Notes under the pieces: model-generated
The model's database searches: none
The model's input: the letters and a program-made list of their open reading frames with translations, nothing else
Told to the model about the DNA's origin: nothing
DNA from: Microbulbifer pacificus
Lineage (GTDB): Bacteria > Pseudomonadota > Gammaproteobacteria > Pseudomonadales > Cellvibrionaceae
Direction: 5' to 3'
Assembly: GCF_033723955.1 (NCBI RefSeq)
Contig: NZ_CP137555.1
Location: 2,782,001-2,846,000 of the forward strand
Length of the DNA stretch: 64,000 nucleotides
Shown here: in pieces, positions 28,593-37,325 of the stretch
Layout: the number at the start of each line of letters is the position of its first letter
Position numbering within the stretch: position 1 is the first letter of the stretch
Position numbers and translations under genes: made by a program

Positions 28593-29552
28593 ATGTCATT
28601 TGCCGATAGAGACGGCGTTATCTGGTTTGACGGTGAACTGGTTCCGTGGCGCGATGCCCGGGTACATGTACTCACCCACACTCTGCACTACGGAATGGGC
28701 GTGTTCGAGGGCGTGCGCGCCTATCAGACCGCCGACGGCGGCACCAGCATCTTCCGCCTTCACGAACACACCCGCCGCCTGTTCCGCTCTGCCAAGATCA
28801 TGAACATGCCCATGCCGTGGGATGTGGAGCAGTTGAACGAAGCCCAGCGTCTGGTGGTGCGGGAGAACGGCCTCAAGGAAGCCTACCTGCGCCCTATGGC
28901 ATTTTACGGCTCCGAGGGCATGGGCCTGCGTGCGGACAAGCTGCAGACCCACGTGATTGTCGCCGCCTGGGAGTGGCCGAGCTACATGAGCCCGGAGGCA
29001 AAAGAGCTGGGTATCAAGGTCAACACCTCGTCCTATACCCGCCACCACGTGAACATCGCCATGTGCAAGGCGAAGGCCAACGGCAACTACATCAACTCCA
29101 TGCTCGCGCTGCAGGAGGCGATCCGCAACGGCTGCGAGGAGGCACTGCTGCTGGACCCGGAAGGCTATGTGGCCGAGGGCAGTGGTGAGAACTTCTTCCT
29201 GGTGAGCGACGGCGTGATCTATACCCCGGAACTCACTTCCTGCCTCGATGGCATCACCCGCAAGTCGGTGATCCAACTGGCGGAGGAGTGCGGTTACAAG
29301 GTGGTGGAGAAACGCATCACCCGCGACGAGGTGTACATCGCCGACGAGGCCTTCTTCACCGGTACCGCCGCAGAAGTACTGCCAATCCGCATGCTCGACG
29401 GCCGCACCATCGGTTGCGGCCGCCGCGGGCCCATAACCAAGCGCCTGCAGCAGATGTATTTCGACGCGGTGCAGGGCCGCAGCCCGGCGCATATGGGCTG
29501 GCTCAGCGATGTGCACGAGGGCTGCCAGCCGCCGCAGGCGGCATCTGCCTGA
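28593..29552 (+). CDS. ilvE: Branched-chain amino-acid aminotransferase
   Basis: IlvE is a PLP fold-type IV transaminase that interconverts branched-chain amino acids and their keto acids. The 319-residue product has the fold-type IV pattern: THTLHYGMGVFEGVRAY, the PLP Lys in KANGNYINSMLA near residue 160, and LLLDPEGYVAEGSGENFFLV. The ATG at 28593 has AGGAG at the right distance; an upstream in-frame ATG at 28518 would lie within the repeat element. A terminator follows. Confidence 0.96.
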   Translation: MSFADRDGVIWFDGELVPWRDARVHVLTHTLHYGMGVFEGVRAYQTADGGTSIFRLHEHTRRLFRSAKIMNMPMPWDVEQLNEAQRLVVRENGLKEAYLRPMAFYGSEGMGLRADKLQTHVIVAAWEWPSYMSPEAKELGIKVNTSSYTRHHVNIAMCKAKANGNYINSMLALQEAIRNGCEEALLLDPEGYVAEGSGENFFLVSDGVIYTPELTSCLDGITRKSVIQLAEECGYKVVEKRITRDEVYIADEAFFTGTAAEVLPIRMLDGRTIGCGRRGPITKRLQQMYFDAVQGRSPAHMGWLSDVHEGCQPPQAASA

Positions 29553-29573
29553 CGGTTGAAGCTATCGCAGTCA

Positions 29574-29608
29574 GAAAAGGCGGAGTCCGCAAGGTCTCCG
29601 CTTTTTTT
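29574..29608 (+). terminator. Terminator after ilvE
   Basis: GCGGAG and CTCCGC form a stem extended by AAA/TTT pairs and followed by a run of seven T. It separates ilvE from the polysaccharide locus. Confidence 0.85.
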
Positions 29609-29724
29609 ATGCCTGCTGAGGTGTGATCCGTGCGGTGGAGGCACCAGCGCATATCCCTTAAACTCTCCGTCCAGTGTAATTGGGCGCCGCAACAGCCGGC
29701 GCCGCGCAGGACAGGTCTCACCGC

Positions 29725-30633
29725 ATGTTTTCCTACTTTATGAAGAAGCGTCTGCGCAAGCATGACGCAGTCAATAACCGCAAGCTGGAGTCCATCCTGC
29801 GGGTTCAACTGCTGCAGCAGCAGGCGCTGAACAGCACCACCCCGGGTGTCGGCAACGACAAGGAGCATCATATCGTTGTCTCCCTCACTTCCTTCGATAA
29901 GCGTATCGACAACTTGTTCTACACCGTGGAAAGCTTGTTCCAGCAGTGGGTGAAGGCGGATGCTGTGGTGCTGTGGCTGTCGACAAAAAATTTTCCGGAT
30001 CGAGTCCTCCCAGCGAGCCTGGAATCGCAGAAAAAGCGCGGTCTACAAGTTCATTTCGTAGAGGAAGACTTCGGTCCGTATAAAAAATACTGCTATGCAT
30101 TCGAACATTTCCCCGACAGCCTGATTATCACTGTCGATGATGACACTCTGTATCCGCCGGACATGATCGACCAGCTATACCGCGCTTGGCTGCGCAACCC
30201 CAATTGGATTCACTGCCACCGTGCGCACTTTATGCGCAAGGACAGGCGGGGCAAGCTGTTGTCCTACGACGACTGGGATTCCGACTGGCGCTGGAGTGGC
30301 AATGATGGGGAACCATCGCTGCTTGTGTTCCCCACCGGGGTTGGTGGTGTACTGTACTTTCCCGGGGCGTTACACCCCGATGCGTTTGACCACGAAAAAT
30401 TCATGCGCCTCTGCCCAAATGCCGATGATGTGTGGTTGAAGGCGATGAGTTTGAAGCAGGGTACGCTTTGTGCGCGGGTGCCTGACTCGCGCAATTGGTC
30501 GCAAAGGTTTTTGTCACTGGTCGGGAGCCAAGACTCGGCCCTAAAAAAAGAAAACTGGCGCAAGCGCGGAGGCAATGACTGCAAGATCCGCACTGTATTT
30601 GAGTATTACGACCTGTACAAAATGCTCGATTGA
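29725..30633 (+). CDS. GT-A fold glycosyltransferase
   Basis: A 302-residue putative glycosyltransferase. After a basic N-terminus comes VVSLTSFDKRIDNLFYTVES, typical of a GT-A nucleotide-sugar fold, then the metal-binding acid cluster in LIITVDDDTLYPPDMI. A later NADDVWLKAMSL region could supply the catalytic acid (inference). No membrane segment is visible, so it should act on the cytoplasmic face of the inner membrane. Donor and acceptor are unknown. It opens the LPS core locus and is convergent with ugd. The ATG at 29725 is chosen; upstream in-frame starts lack support. Confidence 0.8.
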   Translation: MFSYFMKKRLRKHDAVNNRKLESILRVQLLQQQALNSTTPGVGNDKEHHIVVSLTSFDKRIDNLFYTVESLFQQWVKADAVVLWLSTKNFPDRVLPASLESQKKRGLQVHFVEEDFGPYKKYCYAFEHFPDSLIITVDDDTLYPPDMIDQLYRAWLRNPNWIHCHRAHFMRKDRRGKLLSYDDWDSDWRWSGNDGEPSLLVFPTGVGGVLYFPGALHPDAFDHEKFMRLCPNADDVWLKAMSLKQGTLCARVPDSRNWSQRFLSLVGSQDSALKKENWRKRGGNDCKIRTVFEYYDLYKMLD

Positions 30634-30638
30634 GCTGT

Positions 30639-30664
30639 GTGCCGCTGGCAATTGCCGGCGGCAC
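30639..30664. terminator. 26-bp palindrome between convergent glycosyltransferase and ugd genes
   Basis: GTGCCGC and GCGGCAC flank a nearly complete inner palindrome (TGGCAATTGCCG), one mismatch in all. It sits between the two stop codons. There is no T-run, so it may act as a weak bidirectional terminator or an mRNA 3' end stabiliser. Confidence 0.45.
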
Positions 30665-30677
30665 TGGCGGGTAATGA

Positions 30678-32018
30678 TTACGCGCTCGCCACCTGAGGAC
30701 GACCCACACAGAAATATTCAAACCCGGCCTCTGCCATGTCCAGCGGATCGTAGAGGTTGCGGCCGTCGAACACCACCGGCGCTTTCAGGCTGTTGCGCAC
30801 GGTGTTGTGGTCCAGTGATTTGAACTGCTGCCACTCGGTGGCAATGATCAGCGCATCGGCGCCGGACAGCGCGCTGTCGCGGGTGCCGCACAGTTGCAGG
30901 TCTTCGCGGTTGCCGTAAATGCGCTCGCACTCGTGCATCGCCTCCGGGTCAAACGCGCGTACCTTCGCACCCATTTCCCACAGGTTTTCCATCAGCACGC
31001 GGGCGGGCGCCTCGCGCATGTCATCGGTGTTGGGCTTGAACGACAGGCCCCACAGCGCGAAGGTCATACCGGAGAGATCCTGGCCGTAACGCTGCTGGAT
31101 TTTTTTCAGCAGGTAATGCTTCTGGCTGTGGTTGCGCTCTTCCACCGCGTTCAGGATTTTCGGGTCGAGTCCCAGTTGCGCGGCGGTGGTTTTCAGGGCC
31201 TGCACGTCTTTCGGGAAACAGGAGCCGCCGTAACCGATACCGGGGTAAATGAAGTGGTAGCCGATGCGCGGGTCCGAGCCGATGCCCTGGCGCACGGATT
31301 CGATATCCGCACCGACGCGGTCGGCGATCACCGCCATCTCGTTCATGAAGCTGATCTTGGTGGCGAGCATGCAGTTGGCCGCGTACTTGGCCAGTTCCGC
31401 GCTGCGCACATCCATCACAATGACCTTGTCGTGGTTGCGATTAAACGGTGCATACAGCTGGCGCATTTTCTGCTCGGACGCGTGCTCGCTGGTGCCGATG
31501 ATGATGCGGTCGGGTTTCATGCAGTCGGCTACCGCGGAGCCTTCTTTCAAAAATTCCGGGTTGGAAATGACATCGAATTCAAGGTTCAGCGCATTGCGCT
31601 CGGCCAGGGTGCGGGTTACCTGCTCGCGCACCTTGTCCGCGGTACCCACTGGCACGGTGGATTTGTTGATGATGTATTTCTTGCGGTCCATGTGTTCGGC
31701 AATGGTGCGTGCCACCGCGAGCACATAGCGCAGGTCCGCGGAGCCGTCTTCATCTGGCGGGGTGCCGACGGCGATAAAAATCAGGTCGCCATGGGCCACA
31801 CCGGCGGCAGCGTCAGTGGTGAAACTGAGGTTACCGGATTCGTTGTTGCGCTTGACGATGGGCTCCAGGCCCGGTTCAAAAATCGGGATATGGCCCTGCT
31901 TCAGGCGCTCGATCTTGTTTTCATCGATATCCACACAGGTAACCCGGTGGCCGGCTTCCGCCAGCACCGCAGCCTGTACCAGGCCCACATAGCCGGTGCC
32001 AAAAACGGTAACGTTCAT
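30678..32018 (-). CDS. ugd: UDP-glucose 6-dehydrogenase
   Basis: Ugd oxidises UDP-glucose twice with NAD to UDP-glucuronate. The 446-residue enzyme has the Rossmann start [20 protein letters not shown], the [13 protein letters not shown] segment, and the catalytic Cys in [12 protein letters not shown] near residue 262. Together with the UDP-glucuronate 4-epimerase at the far end of the locus it can supply UDP-galacturonate for core or surface polysaccharide. It is convergent with the preceding glycosyltransferase. Confidence 0.96.
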   Translation of the reverse strand: MNVTVFGTGYVGLVQAAVLAEAGHRVTCVDIDENKIERLKQGHIPIFEPGLEPIVKRNNESGNLSFTTDAAAGVAHGDLIFIAVGTPPDEDGSADLRYVLAVARTIAEHMDRKKYIINKSTVPVGTADKVREQVTRTLAERNALNLEFDVISNPEFLKEGSAVADCMKPDRIIIGTSEHASEQKMRQLYAPFNRNHDKVIVMDVRSAELAKYAANCMLATKISFMNEMAVIADRVGADIESVRQGIGSDPRIGYHFIYPGIGYGGSCFPKDVQALKTTAAQLGLDPKILNAVEERNHSQKHYLLKKIQQRYGQDLSGMTFALWGLSFKPNTDDMREAPARVLMENLWEMGAKVRAFDPEAMHECERIYGNREDLQLCGTRDSALSGADALIIATEWQQFKSLDHNTVRNSLKAPVVFDGRNLYDPLDMAEAGFEYFCVGRPQVASA

Positions 32019-32120
32019 TGTTGATTTTCTCCAGTGTCTGCCGCGGGACCCGACAAAAATTCCAGGGCGTTGTGGCGGACGGGTTAAACGGGTTAAAAGT
32101 TAAATTCGAAATTCAATTGT

Positions 32121-33146
32121 TCACTGCACCCACACATAGTCGTGACTGAAGGCCGCGCCGGTGGTGGCCTCGACGATGTACTGTGCGTACAGGGTGTTGT
32201 TCATCTCGCGGTGAAAGAAATCGCGGCAGCGGGAAGCCCAGTGCTGCCGGCGCGCGTCGTCTCGGTGAAACTCGACGATCTGTTGTTGCAGTGTCACGGC
32301 ATCGCGAAAATAGACCAGTGTCTCCGCGGGCATGAAATCATCAAACCCGGCGGATTCGTGGGTAAATACCAGCAGGCCATTGCCGGCCAGCTGTGCGATA
32401 CGTGCGGAGGAGTACCACTGGTAGCCCTCCTGGCGATTCAGGTTCAGGCCCATTTTGCTGTGGGCCAGTTTGCGTTCGTAATCCCGCCCCCACAGCGCCG
32501 GCTGCTCAAATAATCCGGGAGTATGGAAGCGCAGGTCACCGGGCAGCTTTTCTTTCAGCTCGGACACCAGCGCGCCGCGTTCGGTGAACTGACGGGAGTT
32601 GCTGCAGAACAACAGGTCGGTTTCCAGCGCGGGGTCGTCCGCGGCGAGTAGGCTGACATCGGCGTTTTCTACCGACGGGTCCACCGGGTTTGGCATATGC
32701 CACAGGCTCGCGCGCTTGCCGGCAAATCGCTTCAGTTCCTGCGGACCGGTGGAGACAAACATGGCGTCGGCGATTTCGCAGCGCCTGGCGATATTAGCCG
32801 CATTCCGCGGTACAAACAGCGGATCGTTGTTGCAGGCTGCCAGCAGGATGTGCGGGTGGCGGCGGCGGATTTCAGCAAAGGTATCGTTGCCGATCAGGTC
32901 GCAGTGGCCGAAAACGATCAGTTCGGGCTCAAACGCCTCAACGGTCTGCAACAGGCGCCGGTTGGTTATCTTCTTGCCCAGCTCGCGGATACCCAGGGGC
33001 GCCTCGAATCGGGCCACGTCGCGGTCGCTGAAGGCCAGCACATTGTGGCCGGCACGGACCAGGCCGGAATACAGCTTGAGCGCCCAACTGACGCGGAGCT
33101 GACCGTATTTTCGCTGCTGGTGGTTGTCGACGTGGAGAATGCGCAT
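32121..33146 (-). CDS. GT-B type glycosyltransferase
   Basis: A 341-residue protein beginning MRILHVDNHQQRKYGQLRV, followed by a GT-B N-domain pattern and a C-terminal half (KLAHSKMGLNLNRQEGYQWY, then RIAQLAGNGLLVFTHESAGF) like CgeB/YkvP-type glycosyltransferases. It is probably a cytoplasmic-face enzyme of core or polysaccharide assembly; donor unknown. It lies upstream of ugd in the same direction and is divergent from the ELM1-family gene. Confidence 0.8.
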   Translation of the reverse strand: MRILHVDNHQQRKYGQLRVSWALKLYSGLVRAGHNVLAFSDRDVARFEAPLGIRELGKKITNRRLLQTVEAFEPELIVFGHCDLIGNDTFAEIRRRHPHILLAACNNDPLFVPRNAANIARRCEIADAMFVSTGPQELKRFAGKRASLWHMPNPVDPSVENADVSLLAADDPALETDLLFCSNSRQFTERGALVSELKEKLPGDLRFHTPGLFEQPALWGRDYERKLAHSKMGLNLNRQEGYQWYSSARIAQLAGNGLLVFTHESAGFDDFMPAETLVYFRDAVTLQQQIVEFHRDDARRQHWASRCRDFFHREMNNTLYAQYIVEATTGAAFSHDYVWVQ

Positions 33147-33392
33147 AAAGTGAACTAAACCAGCAATAACATAAGCTCGGCGGACCCTGTGGTTTCAGGG
33201 TGATACACGGGCCCTGGCAGCACCGGCAAAACGGATTTAATCCGGCATTATACTGCCGGCCCTCGCCAGTTCAATTACAGCGGGGTGTCCGTCAGGTATC
33301 CCGGGGGCGTCTGGCTGGTCGTTTGGTGGATTGGCTGGCTGGTCGGCGGGTGGATTTTCTGTGCCTGTATTCCCCCGGATGGCTGCGGTAGC

Positions 33393-34373
33393 ATGCATTT
33401 TTTCTGTGCGACGGTGCTGTGGAGGCGGGTGTTGCTGACAATCTGGCGTTTTATGGATGGCAATCGCGCCCACGAAAAGCAGAGCGCGGCGCTGGTGAGC
33501 GGGTTGCGCAGCTGCCTCGGCGCGGATGCCGTCAGGTGTCACGATCTCGCCTGTTGCGAGTTGAATATTTCCCTGTGGGGCAGCCTGCCCGATTCTCTGC
33601 ACCAGCTGCCCAGGCCCGATCTGATCCTCGGCGCCGGCCACGGCAGTCACTGGCCGGTACTGCGCGCGCGCCGCGCGTTTGGCGGCCGCAGCGTGGTCAT
33701 TTTGCAGCCGAGCCTGCCACTGTCCTGGTTCGACTTCGTCATAGTGCCCGAGCACGACCGCCCGCCGCCGCTGCCCAATGTGATCCTCACCCGCGGCGCT
33801 CTTACCGAGCCACTGCCGGAATTACCGTTTGAGTCCCAGCGCGCGCTGTTACTATTCGGCGGTCCCAGCAAACACTTTTTCTGGGATGCCACGCGGGTGG
33901 CGACGGCGACGGCACAGTTGCTCAAACAGCCGCTGCAGTGGCAGGTGTCCGATAGCCGGCGCACGCCGGAGGGCACACTGGTGCACTGCGCAGACAACGG
34001 TGCCGAGTTGCACCCTTGGCAGCAGTGTCCACCGGGATGGCTGGCGGAGCAGATGGCTGCCGCGGGGCAGATCTGGGTGACCGGCGACAGTGTGTCGATG
34101 ATCTTCGAGGCGCTGCAAAGCCGCGCCCGGGTTGGTGTCATTACCCTGCCCAGTCGCCATTCCCGCAACAAGATTCGCAGTGCGGTACAGCGACTGCTGG
34201 ACGATGGCCTGGTACACGAGTGGACCGGCAGTGATGCGGATCTGCCGGCGGGTATCCCGACCCCTGGGGTGCCGTTTGCCCAGCAGGTATCCTGTGCGCG
34301 CGCACTGCTGCGCCGCTGCGGTTGGCCGCTGTCTTCGCCGTCTTACCAGGTGAGTGCCGGAGTTACCCAGTGA
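33393..34373 (+). CDS. ELM1-family (GT-B-like) protein
   Basis: This protein of about 326 residues belongs to the family named after plant ELM1 (mitochondrial fission), whose bacterial members look like GT-B glycosyltransferases and often sit in LPS loci. Signatures: LTIWRFMDGNRAHEKQS, LILGAGHGSHWPVL, RALLLFGGPSKHFFWD and IWVTGDSVSMIFEAL. The start is uncertain. I list the ATG at 33393, but a TTG at 33432 behind GGAGG fits the usual family N-terminus better. Its stop overlaps the next gene's GTG (GTGA), indicating coupled translation. Confidence 0.8.
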   Translation: MHFFCATVLWRRVLLTIWRFMDGNRAHEKQSAALVSGLRSCLGADAVRCHDLACCELNISLWGSLPDSLHQLPRPDLILGAGHGSHWPVLRARRAFGGRSVVILQPSLPLSWFDFVIVPEHDRPPPLPNVILTRGALTEPLPELPFESQRALLLFGGPSKHFFWDATRVATATAQLLKQPLQWQVSDSRRTPEGTLVHCADNGAELHPWQQCPPGWLAEQMAAAGQIWVTGDSVSMIFEALQSRARVGVITLPSRHSRNKIRSAVQRLLDDGLVHEWTGSDADLPAGIPTPGVPFAQQVSCARALLRRCGWPLSSPSYQVSAGVTQ

Positions 34374-35470
34374 TCCTGATCGCGACGCAAAATTTCCCCC
34401 CGGATCGCGGTGGTATCGAGATCCTGATGGGTGGTCTGGCGGAGGCGCTCGCGGCAGCTGGGCACGAGGTCCGGGTGCTGGCGGATGCCTCCCATGTGGC
34501 CGAGGCGGCCAGGGCCAGGCCCTTCCAGCTGCAGCGTTATGGCGGCATGAAGCCCCTGCGCCGCTGGCGCAAGGCGCGGGCGCTGCGCCAGGCGGTGCGC
34601 GCGGGCGCGGTCGAGGGGGTGTTTGCGGATTCGTGGAAGAGTGCGGAACTGCTCGGCGACCTGGGTGTGCCGCTGGCGGTGCTTGCCCACGGTATGGAAT
34701 TTCCCGAGTGGCAGTCCCCGCGCAAGGCCGAGCGCATCCACCGGGCGCTCTTCCTGGCGGATTCGGTGATCGCCAATTCCCGCTACACCGCAGAGCAGGT
34801 GCAGCCCTATTTACAGGGCGGTACCCGCCTGACGGTGATCAATCCCCCTATCTGGCCGCAGCCGACCGCCACCGCGCAAAGCCTGGCACGACTGCGCGCG
34901 CGTATCGGTGGCGGCGATCCGGTGCTGGCAACGCTCGCCCGCCTGGAACCGCGCAAGGGTGTGGATATGGTCATCCGCGCACTGCCGCAGATTCGCGCCC
35001 GGCACCCGCAGGTGGTCTATCTGATCGCGGGGTTGGGGGATGACCAGCCGCGCCTGAAAAGGCTGGCGGAAGAGCTGCAGGTGGCGGAGTGTGTGCACTT
35101 TCTCGGCCCCATGGACGAGGGCGACAAGGCGGCGCTGTACGAGGTTGCGGATCTGTTCGCGATGCCGGCGCGCCGCGAGGGCAATTCTGTCGAGGGCTTT
35201 GGTATCGTCTACCGCGAGGCCCAGTGGTACGGAGTACCGGTGCTGGCCGGTCGCGACGGCGGTGCAGTGGATGCGGTAGCTGGTGGTGAGCTCGGTGCCC
35301 TGTGTAATGGTGCCGACGCCGGCGACGTGTGCGCGCAGTTGCTGCGGCTGCTGGATGACGACGCGGGTCGCCGCGCGCTGGCGGAAAAAGGGATGGCGGT
35401 GGCTCGCGGCCCGGCACAGTGGGCACAGTCCGTGGATGCGTTTCTCGCAGAGCTGCGGCGCTCTTGTTGA
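34370..35470 (+). CDS. Glycosyltransferase family 4
   Basis: A 366-residue GT4-type retaining glycosyltransferase. N-terminal FPPDRGGIEILMGGLAEAL and C-terminal LARLEPRKGVDMVIRALPQI are typical, and the EX7E motif is present in VEGFGIVYREAQWYGVPVLA. It should use a nucleotide sugar at the cytoplasmic face of the membrane. The GTG at 34370 overlaps the ELM1-family stop codon, so the two are probably made in step. Convergent with the YrbL-type kinase gene. Confidence 0.9.
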   Translation: MILIATQNFPPDRGGIEILMGGLAEALAAAGHEVRVLADASHVAEAARARPFQLQRYGGMKPLRRWRKARALRQAVRAGAVEGVFADSWKSAELLGDLGVPLAVLAHGMEFPEWQSPRKAERIHRALFLADSVIANSRYTAEQVQPYLQGGTRLTVINPPIWPQPTATAQSLARLRARIGGGDPVLATLARLEPRKGVDMVIRALPQIRARHPQVVYLIAGLGDDQPRLKRLAEELQVAECVHFLGPMDEGDKAALYEVADLFAMPARREGNSVEGFGIVYREAQWYGVPVLAGRDGGAVDAVAGGELGALCNGADAGDVCAQLLRLLDDDAGRRALAEKGMAVARGPAQWAQSVDAFLAELRRSC

Positions 35471-35485
35471 AAGCGCTTTTATCTC

Positions 35486-36145
35486 TTACATCCGCTCCGC
35501 TTTTTTCCAGGGAATCGCGCGGTCGGAAATCTCCCAGTGAATACGCTTCCACATTTTTTCGATACGGCGCTCGATATAGCGCCGGCGGGAAAACGCGAAA
35601 TATTCTGAAAATGGCAGGAAGGCCGCATTGCCGAGGCCGTCCACCAGGAACAGCTCCGGCTGGCCGTCGCGGGAACTGAGCACCAGATTGTGCGGCAGCA
35701 AATTTTTGGTCAGTACGCCGGTGCTCCGCAGCCACTGGGAAAAGCGCTCCAGCGCGCCGCGGATGGTGTCGTCCAGACCGTGTAGCTGCAGGTATTTTTC
35801 CAGCGTCATCCCGGCTTCGCCGTGTTCGTCCAGTAACAGCTCGGATACCGCACCGGGGCCGATGTTCGTCTCCTCCATACCGTACCAGCGCGGCAGGTGT
35901 GCCCACACCGGGCTGTCCGGCTGCGCATGTTTCAGTACCTTCTGACCGTAACCCACCACCTCGCGCGCGTTGTCATCGAACTGGCTGTCGCTCGCCAGCG
36001 CCTTGTACCAGGGCGCGCGTTGACGCAGTTCGGCAATACGCCCGGGGCGCATTACCTTGACACAGCGGTCGGCAAATTGCGGGTGCCGGTAGCAGTGGCG
36101 GTTACCGCCGGAGGCGAAGGGTTGGGCGTGGGTGAGATCGATCAA
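35486..36145 (-). CDS. YrbL family kinase-like protein
   Basis: A 219-residue protein resembling PhoP-regulated YrbL, a small kinase-fold protein. Visible features are a GGNRHCYRHP nucleotide-loop start, CVKV for the first-lobe Lys, and LLPHNLVLS with FLVDGLGN at the positions of the catalytic and metal-binding loops. Many LPS-locus kinases (WaaP, KdkA) share this fold, so phosphorylation of an LPS sugar or lipid is possible (inference). It follows a glycosyltransferase gene by 10 bases in the same direction. Confidence 0.8.
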   Translation of the reverse strand: MIDLTHAQPFASGGNRHCYRHPQFADRCVKVMRPGRIAELRQRAPWYKALASDSQFDDNAREVVGYGQKVLKHAQPDSPVWAHLPRWYGMEETNIGPGAVSELLLDEHGEAGMTLEKYLQLHGLDDTIRGALERFSQWLRSTGVLTKNLLPHNLVLSSRDGQPELFLVDGLGNAAFLPFSEYFAFSRRRYIERRIEKMWKRIHWEISDRAIPWKKAERM

Positions 36146-36155
36146 AACGTCAGCT

Positions 36156-37274
36156 CTATTGGTCCGGTTGGCGCTGCGCCAGCATGCGCTGGTAGAGCGC
36201 CATGGTTTTTTGCGCGAGGGTGTCCAGGGTAAATTCCGGATTGAGGTGTGAAGCTTGCGGGTGGGCCAGCAGCGCGCAGGTTTTTTCCAGCAGCTGTTGA
36301 TGGTTGCCGTTTTCCACCAGCCCCTGCGGGAAACACGCGCGCAGGGATTCCGCCGGGCCGCCGATGTCGTAGCCGATGATCGGTGTACCCATGGCGGCGG
36401 CCTCGATCACCGTGCGCCCGAAGGGTTCGGGTTTTTTCGACAGGTTGTAAACCAGTGCCGAGTAGCGGTACCACTCGCGGATATCGCTGCGGTGGCCGGT
36501 GAAGGTGATCCGGTCTGCGATGCCGAGCGTTGCCGCCAGCGCTCGCAGTTCCTCCGCGTAATGTTCCTTGTTCTTTTCCGCCCCGCCGAGAATTACCCCC
36601 TGAACATCGCTCTGCTGTTGCGACAGCGCTGCGATCAGGTGGATGAAATCTTCCTGTCCTTTCCAGCGGCTCAGTCGTCCGGGCAGCAGTAGCCAGCGAC
36701 GCTCGCGCAACTCGGGGAATTCTCCCAGGGTACTTTCCAGCCAGTCTGTAGGCGCGGGGATTCCCGGGAAAAATTCCGCAGTGTCCACACCGCGGTAAAT
36801 CACTTCGGGTTCCGCGCGCAGCTCTGCGCGGTAATTTGTGAGCAGATAGTCCTTCACGCAGTCGGAGATCGCGATCACCTGTTCGGTCTTCGCCATGATC
36901 GCACTGTAGCGGTTGATCGAATACAGACCGTGGGCAGTACTTACCAGGTGCGGGCGGGAGCGCGGGTCGAGTTTTTTCCAGGCGAGATAGGTGAGCCACG
37001 CCGGCACGCGCGAGCGCACGTGCAGTATGTCAGGCTGCAGTTCGCGGATCAGCCGCCTAAGCGGTCGAACCTGCAGCAGGCTCGCGAGGGATTTGCGGTG
37101 CACCGGCAGCGCGATATGCCGGCTGCCCTCCATTTGCAGTTGCTGCACCAGACGGCCGCCATTGGACACGACGATGGATTCGTGGCCGGCGCGCACCAGC
37201 GCGCGCGCCAGATCCAGGGTACCTCGTTCCACCCCGCCGGAATTGAGCGCGGGCAGCAGCTGGATGACTCTCAA
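36156..37274 (-). CDS. Glycosyltransferase family 4
   Basis: A 372-residue GT4 enzyme. The N-terminus MRVIQLLPALNSGGVERGTL is the classical GT-B start. The C-domain has LLLPGRLSRWKGQEDFIHLI and the EX7E motif within KPEPFGRTVIEAAAMGTPII. The sugar and linkage are unknown. It precedes the YrbL-type kinase by 10 bases, and the O-antigen ligase gene lies upstream in the same direction. Confidence 0.9.
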   Translation of the reverse strand: MRVIQLLPALNSGGVERGTLDLARALVRAGHESIVVSNGGRLVQQLQMEGSRHIALPVHRKSLASLLQVRPLRRLIRELQPDILHVRSRVPAWLTYLAWKKLDPRSRPHLVSTAHGLYSINRYSAIMAKTEQVIAISDCVKDYLLTNYRAELRAEPEVIYRGVDTAEFFPGIPAPTDWLESTLGEFPELRERRWLLLPGRLSRWKGQEDFIHLIAALSQQQSDVQGVILGGAEKNKEHYAEELRALAATLGIADRITFTGHRSDIREWYRYSALVYNLSKKPEPFGRTVIEAAAMGTPIIGYDIGGPAESLRACFPQGLVENGNHQQLLEKTCALLAHPQASHLNPEFTLDTLAQKTMALYQRMLAQRQPDQ

Positions 37275-37325
37275 TTTGTGACTCCCAATCTGTTGCCGGA
37301 TATACGACCGATTCGAAGCGGCAGA

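Noticed and set aside
33285..33392. Trp-rich hydrophobic N-terminal extension of the ELM1-family gene
   Set aside because: It arises from a TGG/CTGG-rich non-coding stretch; the family starts at about LTIWRFMDGN, and later start codons fit better.
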